The notes under the pieces were generated by a model, which did no database searches, was not told the origin of the DNA, and saw nothing but the letters and a program-made list of their open reading frames with translations. Of a stretch of DNA of 64,000 bases, positions 43,901-52,877 are shown piece after piece. This DNA comes from Flavobacteriales bacterium (lineage in GTDB: Bacteria > Bacteroidota > Bacteroidia > Flavobacteriales_F > PHOS-HE28): positions 124,001 through 188,000 of the forward strand of contig JADJVC010000014.1 of assembly GCA_016710685.1 (NCBI GenBank), given 5' to 3'. Position numbers and translations under genes: made by a program. How positions within the stretch are numbered: position 1 is the first letter of the stretch; each line of letters begins with the position of its first letter.

Positions 43901-45984
43901 TCAACTTGGAGAATTTCCACATCGGTACACTCTTGAATTTTGTCACTTCCGCTGATTCCACCGCATTCGCATCGGGTGAACTGAATGGGCATGTGGAACT
44001 TCCCATGCAAGGAAAAGCAGGGCTTGCCGCAGACTTGATCTTGAAGGACCTTGCGCTTGCAGGCAATGCACTGGGCGATCTTTCCGCGAAGGCCGATGAA
44101 CGGGGAGAAGCACTGTATGACTTGGCCGTACAATTGAAGAATGGCGCGAACACCTTGGACGGGAAAGCAGCCGTGGATGCTTCCGGCCCGACAGCGGTAA
44201 TCAATGGTAATGCCAACGTGGACCTAAAGGAATTGGGCATCTTCGAGCCGTTCACAAAAGCTTACCTCTACGAGTTGGCCGGTGGATTGAAGGGCAAGTT
44301 GCGCTTCAACATGGCCGATGGAAAATCCGCGCTGAACGGTGACCTCAACTTTACTGACACACGCATAGGCGTGCTGGCGACGCGCAGCCTGTTCAAGCTG
44401 GACAAGGAGCGTATAACCTTTGATGATGCTGGGATACACCTGGATAATTTTGCGATGAGGGACAGTCTTGGTAACCTCTTTACCCTGAACGGCGACATCA
44501 ATACGACGCACATCTCCGATCCAATACTGGACTTGACATTGCGCACCGATTCCTTCCAACTGGTACACAGCGTACGCGGCGACAATGATCTTTTCTACGG
44601 CGACGTGCTCGCGGGACTTGACCTCACCATTACCGGCACGGCGGGCCTTCCAAAAATGAAAGGCGACGTGCACGTGTTGAACGGAACCACATTGTCCATC
44701 GTGTTGCCGGGAAGTGAAGTAAAAATGGTGAGCCATGACGGCATCGTGGTCTTCACCGATGGCGAAGCACTACCGGACAGTTCGGCTTATGCGAACGACG
44801 GGAAGATGTTGCAGGATTCACTGAAAGCGAAGTTGAAAGGTTTTGACCTGGACCTCCATTTGCTGGTGGACAAGGAGGCGCAATTCAGCGTGGTGCTGGA
44901 CCCCACCACCGGCGATGCCGCGAGTTTTCAAGGCACCGGTGATCTGTATTTCACTTACAACGCCAAGGGCGACATGACTTTACGAGGTCCGTTCACCGTG
45001 GAAGATGGCGGATATACGTTGGAGTTCTACGGCTTGGTGAAAAAGCGCTTCGATCTGGTGAAAGGCAGCACGGTGACCTGGAGCGGAGACCCGTTGGATG
45101 CCAAGCTGGACATCAAGGCGCGATATAAGGCGCAGACCGCGGCGTACGGCTTGGTCGCGGGCAGTGAAGCGCTTTCACAAGAGCAACAAAACCGCTTGCA
45201 GGAACGCTTGCCTTTCGAGGTGATCATTGGCGTGGACGGCAGCATTGACAGGCCCGATATCAACTTCGGTATTGAACTGGACCGGCAGTACCGAAACAGC
45301 TATCCGCAGGTGGGCGCCCGCTTGGAACAGCTCGCCCAGAGGGCCAATGTGGATGAACTGAACAGGCAGGTCTTCGGGTTGTTGGTCACCAATGCGTTCA
45401 TTCCCGAGGAAAGCGCTGGAGGCGCACCTTCCAGCGGCTTGGTCTCTAGTGCGGCACGTAATTCCGTCAACGGTCTGCTTACCGATCAGCTCAACAAACT
45501 CACGGGCAAGTTCATCAAAGGTGTTGACGTATCCCTTGGGGTGAACACGGTGGATCAGGCCGAAGGCAACAGCACTTACCAGCGCACTTCCGTGGATTAC
45601 AAAGTGAGCAAGAGCTTTATGAACGACAGGCTCAGTTTTGAGGTGGGCGGCTCCGTAGGCGTAGACGAACAGAACGGGCAAACCGGCCAAGTTTCCAATA
45701 CGCGCAATGCCCAGTACGTGGTGTACTACGACCTCAGCAAGGACGGGCCTTTCCGGTTGCGCGGTTTCTACGAGAACGCTTTCGACCTGTACGATGGCGA
45801 CATCACCGACAGCGGTGTTGCGATCCAATACTCCAAGGATTTTGAGGAGAACGAGCGGGCGCGTATGGCTGCACGTGAGGCCGAGCGCAAACGCCGCGCG
45901 GAGGAAGAAGCGAAGAAGCGCAAACAACCGGAAACATTGCAGGGAACGCCCGCACCAGTGGTTCCCAAGTCGGACGGGGAATGA
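40903..45984 (+). CDS. tamB: Translocation and assembly module protein TamB
   Basis: A 1693-residue protein with one N-terminal membrane helix (LAWLVLLPVAFLALIAVLIY), a very long beta-rich AsmA/TamB-like periplasmic region of repeating strands, and a C-terminal TamB/DUF490 domain (residues about 1200-1620; FDLDLHLLVDKEAQFSVVLD, TLRGPFTVEDGGYTLEFYG). TamB bridges the inner and outer membrane and moves lipids or helps insert outer-membrane proteins with its Omp85 partner. It ends in a charged EEEAKKRKQPE tail. There is no ATG near the 5' end: the start is probably TTG 40903 or GTG 40906. An in-frame CTG at 40846 would give a longer basic leader. The stop overlaps the TamL start. Confidence 0.93.
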   Translation: MVRKGIKLLAWLVLLPVAFLALIAVLIYVPPVQNILRGKAVGFLEKEIGTPVQVGHLALRFPIGIGLEGVLLHQQNGDTLLYAGSLKTRASLTALLNRQIALSSVDLADVRANITQNKDSVFNFDYILKALAGDSTAAPTPADTTAGWGFSIGSIALENVRVDLDLQPSQMQLALKLGSLDLGFDDFDASAMKFHLDKLALAHTRADLRMASGPPVPDTYPHLENPFAGLDIRFSEIDLEDVHFTMKDVVKGDSLWLDLPKARVDADVVDLSQQLLALNEVEFDAPVFGMFSQSNGTLVDTVKVDPPWLDQHDGFRYFVRDMQVSAKEVAVNDGTFSMYTDSIAAPRKLFDPDRLVLKSLNLGVEGLEFRNDRIVAQVKQLVFINGPKGQRLALQTDVSATPDRLSIKDGNLAFGENMLQFSAVVHPQSLTAAYRNPERVPLRIQARTSIQPEQLRPVLAQFGMEHFMPAAFTEKLETRIALAGSVAQLDSAVLVVDGDQRSSVHLRAKGSNIQDWRTSDLDVDLDRFELGNGFRQVLQTFTAPETTLPQRLAATAHVRMRGGTAHAELMANSDMGRVSGTASASGFAGNIPDQIKADLTINGLEMQRITGDTTLGSVSLALRAQGQRLNSPSRSGTLELRPTELRYAGQDLSGLTLDGRVEGDSIFAVLNTDADALKLKLDARGKWPEKTDSLALAFTMDLQRAELANLGLMAQTLDVAGIWKGRAAFDSTGYGHVALNADGLRLSNETKGFQFERLALNVTLGADSSAINLNSDALTVDYRTNIAVDSILPRTKEKMFSYFKADSTFTPAPGKYMDLAVTLPKSDWLTGLVMPELQAITLNNFTGHYDSDADELKLNVDVPELVYDSIDVDNLVLNVNAKGHSLDSKLKVDRIEYDSLGVYGLSLTNTAKIGALQSTLRVQNGEFPPSYVFSVLLKNESGNSTLHIEPDGLVLDGKSWTVDEDNLLRFTDEGLKAEHFNLRSEEQQLQVLTEQRKTRVNLENFHIGTLLNFVTSADSTAFASGELNGHVELPMQGKAGLAADLILKDLALAGNALGDLSAKADERGEALYDLAVQLKNGANTLDGKAAVDASGPTAVINGNANVDLKELGIFEPFTKAYLYELAGGLKGKLRFNMADGKSALNGDLNFTDTRIGVLATRSLFKLDKERITFDDAGIHLDNFAMRDSLGNLFTLNGDINTTHISDPILDLTLRTDSFQLVHSVRGDNDLFYGDVLAGLDLTITGTAGLPKMKGDVHVLNGTTLSIVLPGSEVKMVSHDGIVVFTDGEALPDSSAYANDGKMLQDSLKAKLKGFDLDLHLLVDKEAQFSVVLDPTTGDAASFQGTGDLYFTYNAKGDMTLRGPFTVEDGGYTLEFYGLVKKRFDLVKGSTVTWSGDPLDAKLDIKARYKAQTAAYGLVAGSEALSQEQQNRLQERLPFEVIIGVDGSIDRPDINFGIELDRQYRNSYPQVGARLEQLAQRANVDELNRQVFGLLVTNAFIPEESAGGAPSSGLVSSAARNSVNGLLTDQLNKLTGKFIKGVDVSLGVNTVDQAEGNSTYQRTSVDYKVSKSFMNDRLSFEVGGSVGVDEQNGQTGQVSNTRNAQYVVYYDLSKDGPFRLRGFYENAFDLYDGDITDSGVAIQYSKDFEENERARMAAREAERKRRAEEEAKKRKQPETLQGTPAPVVPKSDGE

Positions 45985-48251
45985 ACGGCGCAAAAGCATA
46001 TTCCTGGTCCGCGTTTGCATGCGCGATCCTGCTTTCCTCTTGCACCGGCATAAAATACGCCACAGAAGAAAAGCCGCTTTTTACAGACTATACATTGAAT
46101 TGGACCGGTTCACCGGAGCAGAACAAAAAGGCGATCAATCAAGAATTAGAAGAGCTGGTGAAGCCGGCTCCCAATAACAGCATCTTCGGCCTGCGGCCTA
46201 CCGTGGCGCTGCACAACAGTGTAAAGGAGCCGAAGAAAACAAAGAGTTTTGCCAACCTTTTGCGCAACAAGATCGGCTCCGCGCCCGTGTACCTCACCGA
46301 CGTGCCCGTGGCCGACATCAAGGCCGCCATTGTGAACCGCTTGAACAACCACGGCTATTTCGCCGCGGAAAGCGACTTCACCATTGAACGCAAAAAGCGC
46401 AAGGCCACCATCACCTTCACCGCTGATGCAGGCTCGCCACACCGCATACGCAACATGGATTATGGGGACAGCACGAATGCCTTGAACAAGCAAATCGCGT
46501 TGGCCCGCAACAGTTCGGATGTTGACCCCGGTGATCTTTACGACCTGAGCAAACTTACCGACGAGCGGCGCAGGGTGGTTACCCGTATCCGCAACCATGG
46601 ATGGTGGCTGTTGAAAGAGAACGATCTTGAATTCACTGCGGACACTTCGATGGACGGCCATCTGCTGGATCTGGGACTGCGAGTGAAATCGGGCACGGAG
46701 GCCAAGGTGCTGCGCAGGTATAGCATCGGCGACATCTACGTGCATGGTGATCATGACCCACTGTTGCAGCCTAACGACACGGTAATGGTGGACAGCCTGC
46801 ACTACATCAACTATCTGAACAACTACCGTCCTTCCACGATCACACGCGGTGTTTTTCTCCGGAAGGGTAAGCGCTATTCCGAAAAGAACGAGGAAAATAC
46901 CGTACGCTACCTCTCCAGCTATGGCGTGTTCAAAAGCGCGAACGTGCAGTACACGGAGGACAGCTTGTTGCCCGGCGTGTTGAAGGCAGACGTGCTCCTG
47001 TCACCGATGAAACGCTGGACGCTCTTTTCGGAATTGAACGCCGTCGCCAAAAGCAACAACTTCGTAGGGCCGGGCCTGCGGGCAGGTCTTAAGGACCGCG
47101 ACATTTTCCGGGGTGCGGAAACCTTCACGGCAGACCTGAACGGCAACTTCGAAACCCAAGTGGCGGGCGCACAGAAAGGCACCAATGCCTACGCCTGGGG
47201 AGGCAAGGTCTCGTTGTTGATCCCCCGCATCGTGCCATTCAACTTTCTGCGCACCGCGCGTGCTTCCGTCCCCACCACGCGCATCGATCTGGGCTACGGC
47301 CTGTTCCGCCGGATCAACCTGTACGGATTGGAGTCCTACAGCACTTCGTTGAACTACAACTGGAAGCAGAATTCACGCATCTGGCACGAGTTGAACCTCA
47401 TTGACGTGAGCTACAACAAGCTCTACTATTCCTCGGACGATTTCAATGCGTTCCTGAGCGATAATCCCGCAGTACAACGCAGCTTCGAGCAACAGTTCAT
47501 CTTCGGTGTGGGATACACGTTCACCATTCAAAGCAAACGCCAGAAATACCTGCAAGGCTGGGTGTTGGCGAGCTTGGGCGTGGATGAGTCCGGCAACCTG
47601 CTTTCCGGGGTGATGCGCCTTAGTGGACCCCGGCCTGCGGATGGATACACACTGGTCGGAACGCCATTCTCCCAATACGTGCGCTTCCGGCCGGAGGTAC
47701 ACTATTACCAGCCACTCGGGCCTCGCGGCGCGCAATTGGCCAGCCGCGTTTTGGTGAATTTTGGATTGCCATACGGAAACTCCGAGGTACTTCCTTATGT
47801 GAAGCAATTCTTCAGCGGGGGCACCAACAGCTTGCGTGCTTTCCGCGCGCGAAGCGTTGGACCAGGCACCTACGTCCCAGTGGACGATAGTTCCGTACTT
47901 ACCGATCAAACGGGCGACATTAAGTTCGAGGTGAACAGTGAATACCGCTTTACTATTGCGGGCTATTTCAAGGGCGCGCTCTTTGCCGATGCAGGGAATG
48001 TTTGGTTGGTGAATGAGGACCCGGATAGGCCCGGAGGTGTTTTCAATTGGCCGGACGCCCTTGATGAATTGGCCGTGGGAGCGGGGTTTGGACTGCGTTT
48101 CGATCCGCAGGTTATCGTGGTGCGGTTGGACTTGGCAACACCCTTGCGCGATCCGGCTTTGCCGAAAGGAGACCGCTGGGTTTTTGATGACCTGCAGCCG
48201 AGGATCTTTGACAATGTGATCTTCAATATCGCGATCGGGTATCCGTTCTGA
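45981..48251 (+). CDS. tamL: TamL: lipoprotein Omp85 (BamA/TamA-like) outer-membrane protein
   Basis: A 756-residue outer-membrane protein with a lipoprotein signal (LLSSC-TG), POTRA-like periplasmic domains in residues about 20-330 (VADIKAAIVNRLNNHGYFAA; KRYSEKNEENTVRYLSSYGV) and a C-terminal 16-strand Omp85 barrel. Barrel motifs include VKQFFSGGTNSLRAFRARSV with the conserved RA-F-R of the L6 loop, and GAGFGLRFDPQVIVVRLDLA near the end. The last residue is Phe, as in most outer-membrane barrels. The lipid-modified TamA variant TamL is characteristic of Bacteroidota. Its ATG overlaps the TamB stop by four bases, which fits a TamB-TamL complex. Confidence 0.93.
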   Translation: MNGAKAYSWSAFACAILLSSCTGIKYATEEKPLFTDYTLNWTGSPEQNKKAINQELEELVKPAPNNSIFGLRPTVALHNSVKEPKKTKSFANLLRNKIGSAPVYLTDVPVADIKAAIVNRLNNHGYFAAESDFTIERKKRKATITFTADAGSPHRIRNMDYGDSTNALNKQIALARNSSDVDPGDLYDLSKLTDERRRVVTRIRNHGWWLLKENDLEFTADTSMDGHLLDLGLRVKSGTEAKVLRRYSIGDIYVHGDHDPLLQPNDTVMVDSLHYINYLNNYRPSTITRGVFLRKGKRYSEKNEENTVRYLSSYGVFKSANVQYTEDSLLPGVLKADVLLSPMKRWTLFSELNAVAKSNNFVGPGLRAGLKDRDIFRGAETFTADLNGNFETQVAGAQKGTNAYAWGGKVSLLIPRIVPFNFLRTARASVPTTRIDLGYGLFRRINLYGLESYSTSLNYNWKQNSRIWHELNLIDVSYNKLYYSSDDFNAFLSDNPAVQRSFEQQFIFGVGYTFTIQSKRQKYLQGWVLASLGVDESGNLLSGVMRLSGPRPADGYTLVGTPFSQYVRFRPEVHYYQPLGPRGAQLASRVLVNFGLPYGNSEVLPYVKQFFSGGTNSLRAFRARSVGPGTYVPVDDSSVLTDQTGDIKFEVNSEYRFTIAGYFKGALFADAGNVWLVNEDPDRPGGVFNWPDALDELAVGAGFGLRFDPQVIVVRLDLATPLRDPALPKGDRWVFDDLQPRIFDNVIFNIAIGYPF

Positions 48252-48265
48252 GGAGGGAAGGTTTT

Positions 48266-48463
48266 TCACCACAGAGGCACGGAGGACACGGAGAAGATGA
48301 GTTGTTTTGGTTGGACGTGGAGGCGCTGAGGCGCAGAGAAGAGGAGTTTTTTTGTTACCGGGTATCGGGTATTGAGTATCGGGTACTGGGTACTGCCGAC
48401 GCGAGCCGTCGCTGCAAACTTCAACTGCCGATTGCCACTGCCGACTGCTACTGCCACTGCCGT
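48266..48463. repeat. Composite word-repeat spacer (CACAGAGG, GGTATCGGGTA and ACTGCCG modules)
   Basis: Between convergent tamL and murQ there are, in order: CACCACAGAGGCACGGAGGA (48268 onward); a second, related GGAGGCGCTGAGGCGCAGAG unit (about 48318-48342); about four degenerate GGGTATCGGGTATTGAGTAT units (about 48359-48396); GCCGACGCGAGCCGTCGCTG; and several ACTGCCGATTGCC / CACTGCCGACTGC units to 48466. The last three modules recur in the opposite orientation at 63634-63735. Confidence 0.7.
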
Positions 48464-49270
48464 CTACAACTTCCCAGCTTCAACAGCTTTCCGAACACTA
48501 CCGTACTTCTTCAGCAATGCATTCGCTGTATCGTAGTCCACGCCCAAGCCGTCCATTACCATACGGGTGCCACGGTCCACGAGCTTGTTGTTGCTCAGTT
48601 GCATGTCCACCATGCGGTTGCCTTTTACGCGACCCAGTTTGATCATTACGCTGGTGCTGATCATGTTCAGGATGAGCTTTTGCGCCGTGCCGCTCTTCAT
48701 GCGCGTGCTGCCGGTTACGAACTCCGGGCCCACCTCGGCAACTAAGGGATGGTCGCACACCAGTGTCACCGGGCTTTCCGGGTTGCAGGTAATGCAGCCC
48801 GTGAGAGCACCTGCGGCCCGTGCGTTTTTCAACGCGGCCACTACGTAGGGCGTTCCGCCGCTGGCCGCTATGCCGATCACCGTGTCGTCAGCACCGACCG
48901 CATGTTCCCGCAGATCTTTCCAACCTTGTTCGGTATCATCCTCGGCGAATTCAACGGCCTTTCGGATGGCGCTGTCACCACCCGCGATCAAGCCCACTAC
49001 CATGCCGTGCGGCACACCGAACGTGGGCGGACATTCGCTCGCGTCCACGATGCCGAGCCTGCCGCTGGTGCCAGCGCCGATGTAAAAAAGCCGTCCGCCG
49101 CGCGCCATGCGCTCCGCGATGGCATCGACCAACGGTTCCATCGCCGGGATGCATTTTGCCACGGCATCCGCCACGGTGCGGTCCTCCGCGTTGATGTTCC
49201 GCAGCAGGTCCGCAGTAGACATTTTTTCCAAGTGGTCGAAGCGGGAAGAAGATTCGGTGATGCGCGCCAT
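48464..49270 (-). CDS. murQ: N-acetylmuramic acid 6-phosphate etherase MurQ
   Basis: A 268-residue SIS-domain enzyme that cleaves the lactyl ether of MurNAc-6-phosphate to give GlcNAc-6-phosphate during peptidoglycan recycling. Motifs are RLFYIGAGTSGRLGIVDASE (sugar-phosphate binding, with the catalytic Glu in ASECPPTF), GLIAGGDSAIRKAVEFAEDD, VIGIAASGGTPYVVAAL and VTGSTRMKSGTAQKLILNM. It is slightly shorter than the ~300-residue Gram-negative enzymes, with a minimal C-terminus. No MurNAc kinase or transporter gene is adjacent. Confidence 0.95.
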   Translation of the reverse strand: MARITESSSRFDHLEKMSTADLLRNINAEDRTVADAVAKCIPAMEPLVDAIAERMARGGRLFYIGAGTSGRLGIVDASECPPTFGVPHGMVVGLIAGGDSAIRKAVEFAEDDTEQGWKDLREHAVGADDTVIGIAASGGTPYVVAALKNARAAGALTGCITCNPESPVTLVCDHPLVAEVGPEFVTGSTRMKSGTAQKLILNMISTSVMIKLGRVKGNRMVDMQLSNNKLVDRGTRMVMDGLGVDYDTANALLKKYGSVRKAVEAGKL

Positions 49271-49382
49271 GTTGCTTTGATCGGCGCGAAGTTGCAGAGA
49301 AATGATATGCAGTAAACAACCGGTGATCTAGTTTTGGCCACAACGCGTGTGGGAAATCCACCGTGCAATTGAGCAGGACCGC

Positions 49383-50891
49383 ATGGCCGAGGACGAAAGC
49401 CGAAACCGACGTAGAAGACGGGGATCCCATGCACCAACCAACTGGTGGGCGGAAGTGCGCAAGCTCTGGAATCGCACCGGCACATCGCACAAGCGTTTTG
49501 TGCTGGCAGTGTTGGTTATCGCGGCCGTATTCCGCATTTGGGCCATGGGCGGTGCCGTTACGGAGGATGAGGCGATCGGCTATGTGAACTATGTTTCAAA
49601 CGGCTACGGAGATGTATTTGCTTCCCCGCCAACTGCAGGGCACCACATTTTCCATGCGTTTTTCGCGCGCCTTTCGTGCCAATTGTTCGGCGTGCATGTG
49701 TGGAGCTTGCGTTTGCCCGCTTTGATGGCCGGAATGTTATTGCTTCCGCTGCTCTACCTGTTCACACGCATGGTTTTCAACCGGCACATCGCCGTGATCG
49801 CCCTGTGCCTGGCCGCTGTGAGCGGTCCCATGGTGGAGCTTTCCGCCTTGGCCTACGGATTCACCCTCGGATGGAGCTGCATGCTGGCCGCATTGCTCGC
49901 TGCAAGGCACTTCGTGAAGAACGAAAGCAGCATTGCCGCTTTCTGGATGGCCGCCTTCAGCGCTTTGGCCGTGTGGGCCGCGCCTTCCATGGCTTATGCA
50001 GTTGGCATGGCCTACCTGTGGACATTGATGATGTTGGTCGCCAGCTACAAATCAACCATTCGGAGAAGGAGCATGGCATGGGCAATTTCGTTGATCGCCA
50101 CCATGGTCTTCATAACATTGCTTTACCTGCCGGTGATCATGCGACACGGCCTTGATCCGTTGTTGCACCCACCATCTTCGGAAGATCGTTCTTGGGCTGC
50201 TTTCGTCAACGTTCAACAGGACCGCGCCTTTGACCTGTGGGCCTATTTCACCGCTACGGCACCTGCGATGCTGGCAGCGCTGTCCGCCATTGCTGTGGGT
50301 TATGCGGCATACACCAGTGCCAAGTACCGGTTCCTGCTCTTCTCGCTGATCTTGGCAGTGGTTCCGTTCGTCTTGTTGCAGCGCTCCGTAAACCCGCCCC
50401 AGGATTGGGCCTTTGTGCTGCCCGTGCTGCACATTGGCAACGCGATCGGGATTTTCCTCTTCCTGAAAGTGGTGCGCGACAAACTCTGGCCTGCACTTTC
50501 AAAACAGAATCGCACGCTCATCGCCGGAACTGCGGTGCTGGCCTTGTTCGGCACTTTTAGTGCGTTGGGAAAACCGGAAGCGTTTCAACGGTTTCCCGAA
50601 GCCAACAACGTTGCCGAATGGCTTGTAGCACATGCCGCGACCGGAGATCGCGTGGCCGTTGCCGATCCGTGGTACGCCCCCGTTGCCTTCCAACTGGCCT
50701 GTGCCCATGCACCTTCAGGATTGCTGGACGGCGGCTTGCCGGAAACGGGCCACGACTGTTTCGTCCTCGTAGGTGCGGGTCATGGCCAAACTCCCGGTAC
50801 TGTAATGGAATCCGAGGACATGGCTCCCGGCACACGCTTCGAGCCACTTGCCCAATGGCAGCGACTGGAACTGTTCCGTTGCACCCAGTAA
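49383..50891 (+). CDS. GT-C-like multi-pass membrane protein (PMT/GT39-related)
   Basis: A 502-residue protein with a basic leader (RNRRRRRG), about 11 membrane helices and a soluble end. The segment after helix 1, GGAVTEDEAIGYVNY, contains the acidic Asp-Glu pair of GT-C glycosyltransferases. The order of helices and the C-terminal soluble part resemble the gene at 31636-33060, so the two may be distant paralogues. The substrate is unknown. The start at ATG 49383 is preferred over a GTG at 49347. Confidence 0.8.
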   Translation: MAEDESRNRRRRRGSHAPTNWWAEVRKLWNRTGTSHKRFVLAVLVIAAVFRIWAMGGAVTEDEAIGYVNYVSNGYGDVFASPPTAGHHIFHAFFARLSCQLFGVHVWSLRLPALMAGMLLLPLLYLFTRMVFNRHIAVIALCLAAVSGPMVELSALAYGFTLGWSCMLAALLAARHFVKNESSIAAFWMAAFSALAVWAAPSMAYAVGMAYLWTLMMLVASYKSTIRRRSMAWAISLIATMVFITLLYLPVIMRHGLDPLLHPPSSEDRSWAAFVNVQQDRAFDLWAYFTATAPAMLAALSAIAVGYAAYTSAKYRFLLFSLILAVVPFVLLQRSVNPPQDWAFVLPVLHIGNAIGIFLFLKVVRDKLWPALSKQNRTLIAGTAVLALFGTFSALGKPEAFQRFPEANNVAEWLVAHAATGDRVAVADPWYAPVAFQLACAHAPSGLLDGGLPETGHDCFVLVGAGHGQTPGTVMESEDMAPGTRFEPLAQWQRLELFRCTQ

Positions 50892-50975
50892 CGCCGATCG
50901 GAAAAGATCACGGACCTTTGCCGCCCCGAATCCGGTGCGCTAACGCGACCGAGGCTCCGGAAAATACTGAAGAAC

Positions 50976-52667
50976 ATGGCAGAAGAAGGACGTCAAGTCA
51001 TTTACAACATGGTGAAGGTGGGCAAGACATTGCCCACCGGAAAGACCATCCTCAAGGACATCTACCTCGGCTTCTACTACGGCGCCAAGATCGGTATCCT
51101 CGGTCTCAACGGATCGGGTAAGTCCACGTTGATGCGCATCATCGCCGGGAAGGAAAAGGACTTCCAGGGCGACGTACACATCACGCCCGGTTTCAGCGTG
51201 GGCCATTTGGAGCAGGAACCGGTGCTGGACGAGAGCAAGACCGTGATCGACATCGTGCGCGAAGGTGTGCAGCCTATCATGGACCTGCTGAAGGAATACG
51301 AGGAGGTGAACAACAAGTTCGCCGACCCCGAAGTGCTGGAAGACCCGGACAAGATGGAGAAGCTCATCAACCGGCAAGGCGTGCTACAGGACCAGATCGA
51401 AGCGCAAGGCGCGTGGGAGATCGACCAGAAGCTGGACATTGCCATGGATGCACTGCGCTGCCCTGAGCCGGATGCCAAGATCAGCGTGCTTTCCGGCGGT
51501 GAACGGCGCCGCGTAGCGTTGTGCCGCCTGCTGCTACAAGCGCCGGACATCCTGCTGCTGGACGAACCCACCAACCACTTGGACGCCGAAAGCGTGGCCT
51601 GGCTGGAGCAGCACTTGCATGACTACAAAGGAACCGTGATCGCCATTACCCACGATCGTTACTTCCTCGATAACGTTGCGGGCTGGATCCTCGAACTGGA
51701 CCGCGGCGACGGCATTCCCTACAAGGGCAACTACACCAACTGGCTGGAGCAGAAGACCGCCCGCCTTGCGCAGGAGGAAAAGAGCGAAAGCAAACGCCAA
51801 CGCGTGCTGAAGCAGGAGCTGGAATGGGTGCGCAGCAACGCCAAGGCGCGCCGCACCAAGAGCAAGGCCCGCTTGGAGAACTACGAGAAAATGCAGAGCG
51901 AGACCGTGAAGGAGAAGGAATCCAAACTGGAGATCTTCATCCCCAACGGCCAGCGCTTGGGCGATAAGGTGATCGAGTTCAAAGGTGTGTCCAAAGCATT
52001 TGGCGACCGCGTACTCTTCGAAGATGTAAGCTTCACCCTGCCGCCTGCCGGCATCGTCGGCATTATCGGTCCGAACGGTGCTGGTAAAACCACCATGTTC
52101 CGTATGGTGATGGGCGAAGAGAAGGCCGATGCAGGCACCGTAACCCTTGGTGATACCGTGCAACTCGCATACGTGGACCAAAGTCACAAAGATCTTTCAC
52201 CGGACAAGTCCGTGTGGGAAGTGCTGAGCAACAGCCAGGAAATGATGACCATCGGCGGCACGTTGGTGAACAGCCGCGCCTACCTCGCCCGTTTCAACTT
52301 CACCGGAACGGACCAGAACAAGAAAGTGGGCGTGCTCTCCGGTGGTGAGCGCAACCGCCTGCACTTGGCCATGACGTTGAAGAACGGCAGCAACGTGCTG
52401 CTGCTCGACGAACCAACGAACGACCTCGACGTGAACACGCTCCGTGCGCTGGAGGAAGGCATCCAGGATTACAGCGGCTGCGCGGTGATCATCAGCCACG
52501 ATCGCTGGTTCCTTGATCGCGTCTGCACACACATCCTCGCATTCGAGGGCGATAGCAATGTGTACTGGTTCGAAGGCGGCTTCAGCGACTACGAAGAGAA
52601 CTACAAGAAGCGCGTGGGCGATGTGATCCCTAAGCGCTTGAAGTACCGGAAGCTAGTACGCGGGTGA
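50976..52667 (+). CDS. ettA: Energy-dependent translational throttle protein EttA (ABC-F)
   Basis: A 563-residue ABC-F ATPase with two nucleotide-binding domains and no membrane segments. Walker A motifs are GLNGSGKST at residues 43-51 and GPNGAGKTT in the second half; the signatures are LSGGERRRVALCR and LSGGERNRLHLAM; the Walker B motifs are ILLLDEPTNHLD and VLLLDEPTNDLD. The linker between domains is basic and helical (KSESKRQRVLKQELEWVRSN). EttA binds the ribosomal E site and gates the first elongation step according to the ATP/ADP ratio. The length and motifs match the EttA subgroup. It appears monocistronic. Confidence 0.96.
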   Translation: MAEEGRQVIYNMVKVGKTLPTGKTILKDIYLGFYYGAKIGILGLNGSGKSTLMRIIAGKEKDFQGDVHITPGFSVGHLEQEPVLDESKTVIDIVREGVQPIMDLLKEYEEVNNKFADPEVLEDPDKMEKLINRQGVLQDQIEAQGAWEIDQKLDIAMDALRCPEPDAKISVLSGGERRRVALCRLLLQAPDILLLDEPTNHLDAESVAWLEQHLHDYKGTVIAITHDRYFLDNVAGWILELDRGDGIPYKGNYTNWLEQKTARLAQEEKSESKRQRVLKQELEWVRSNAKARRTKSKARLENYEKMQSETVKEKESKLEIFIPNGQRLGDKVIEFKGVSKAFGDRVLFEDVSFTLPPAGIVGIIGPNGAGKTTMFRMVMGEEKADAGTVTLGDTVQLAYVDQSHKDLSPDKSVWEVLSNSQEMMTIGGTLVNSRAYLARFNFTGTDQNKKVGVLSGGERNRLHLAMTLKNGSNVLLLDEPTNDLDVNTLRALEEGIQDYSGCAVIISHDRWFLDRVCTHILAFEGDSNVYWFEGGFSDYEENYKKRVGDVIPKRLKYRKLVRG

Positions 52668-52747
52668 GGAAGGTGAAGGCGCAGTGTCGCAGTGGAGTTC
52701 ACGGCATGGAACCGCGCCTAAAACACAACATCCAGAAACATTGAACC

Positions 52748-52784
52748 CATGAGTTTTCTAAAGTCCAACTTTAAAAAACTCATG
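52748..52784. repeat. 37-nt palindrome, distal copy flanking the DUF4143 ATPase gene
   Basis: A near-perfect palindrome (16 of 18 arm positions pair) starting CATGAGTTTT and ending AAAACTCATG. Its 18-base core CTAAAGTCCAACTTTAAA (52758-52775) is the exact reverse complement of the core of a second palindrome at 54053-54089. It lies 93 bases past the stop codon of the ATPase gene. The surrounding bases are A/T-rich, unlike the GC-rich neighbourhood. Confidence 0.85.
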
Positions 52785-52877
52785 AAGTTCAATCTTAAAT
52801 TGCGTTGGAAGGTCTCATTTTTTTGAAGCCTATCAATTTGAAATAGGCCCACGGTCCGGTGTTGGCTGCGAAGTCGT

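Noticed and set aside
48266..48463. CRISPR-like array in the tamL-murQ spacer
   Set aside because: The repeats are short degenerate words with no regular spacers and no cas genes nearby.
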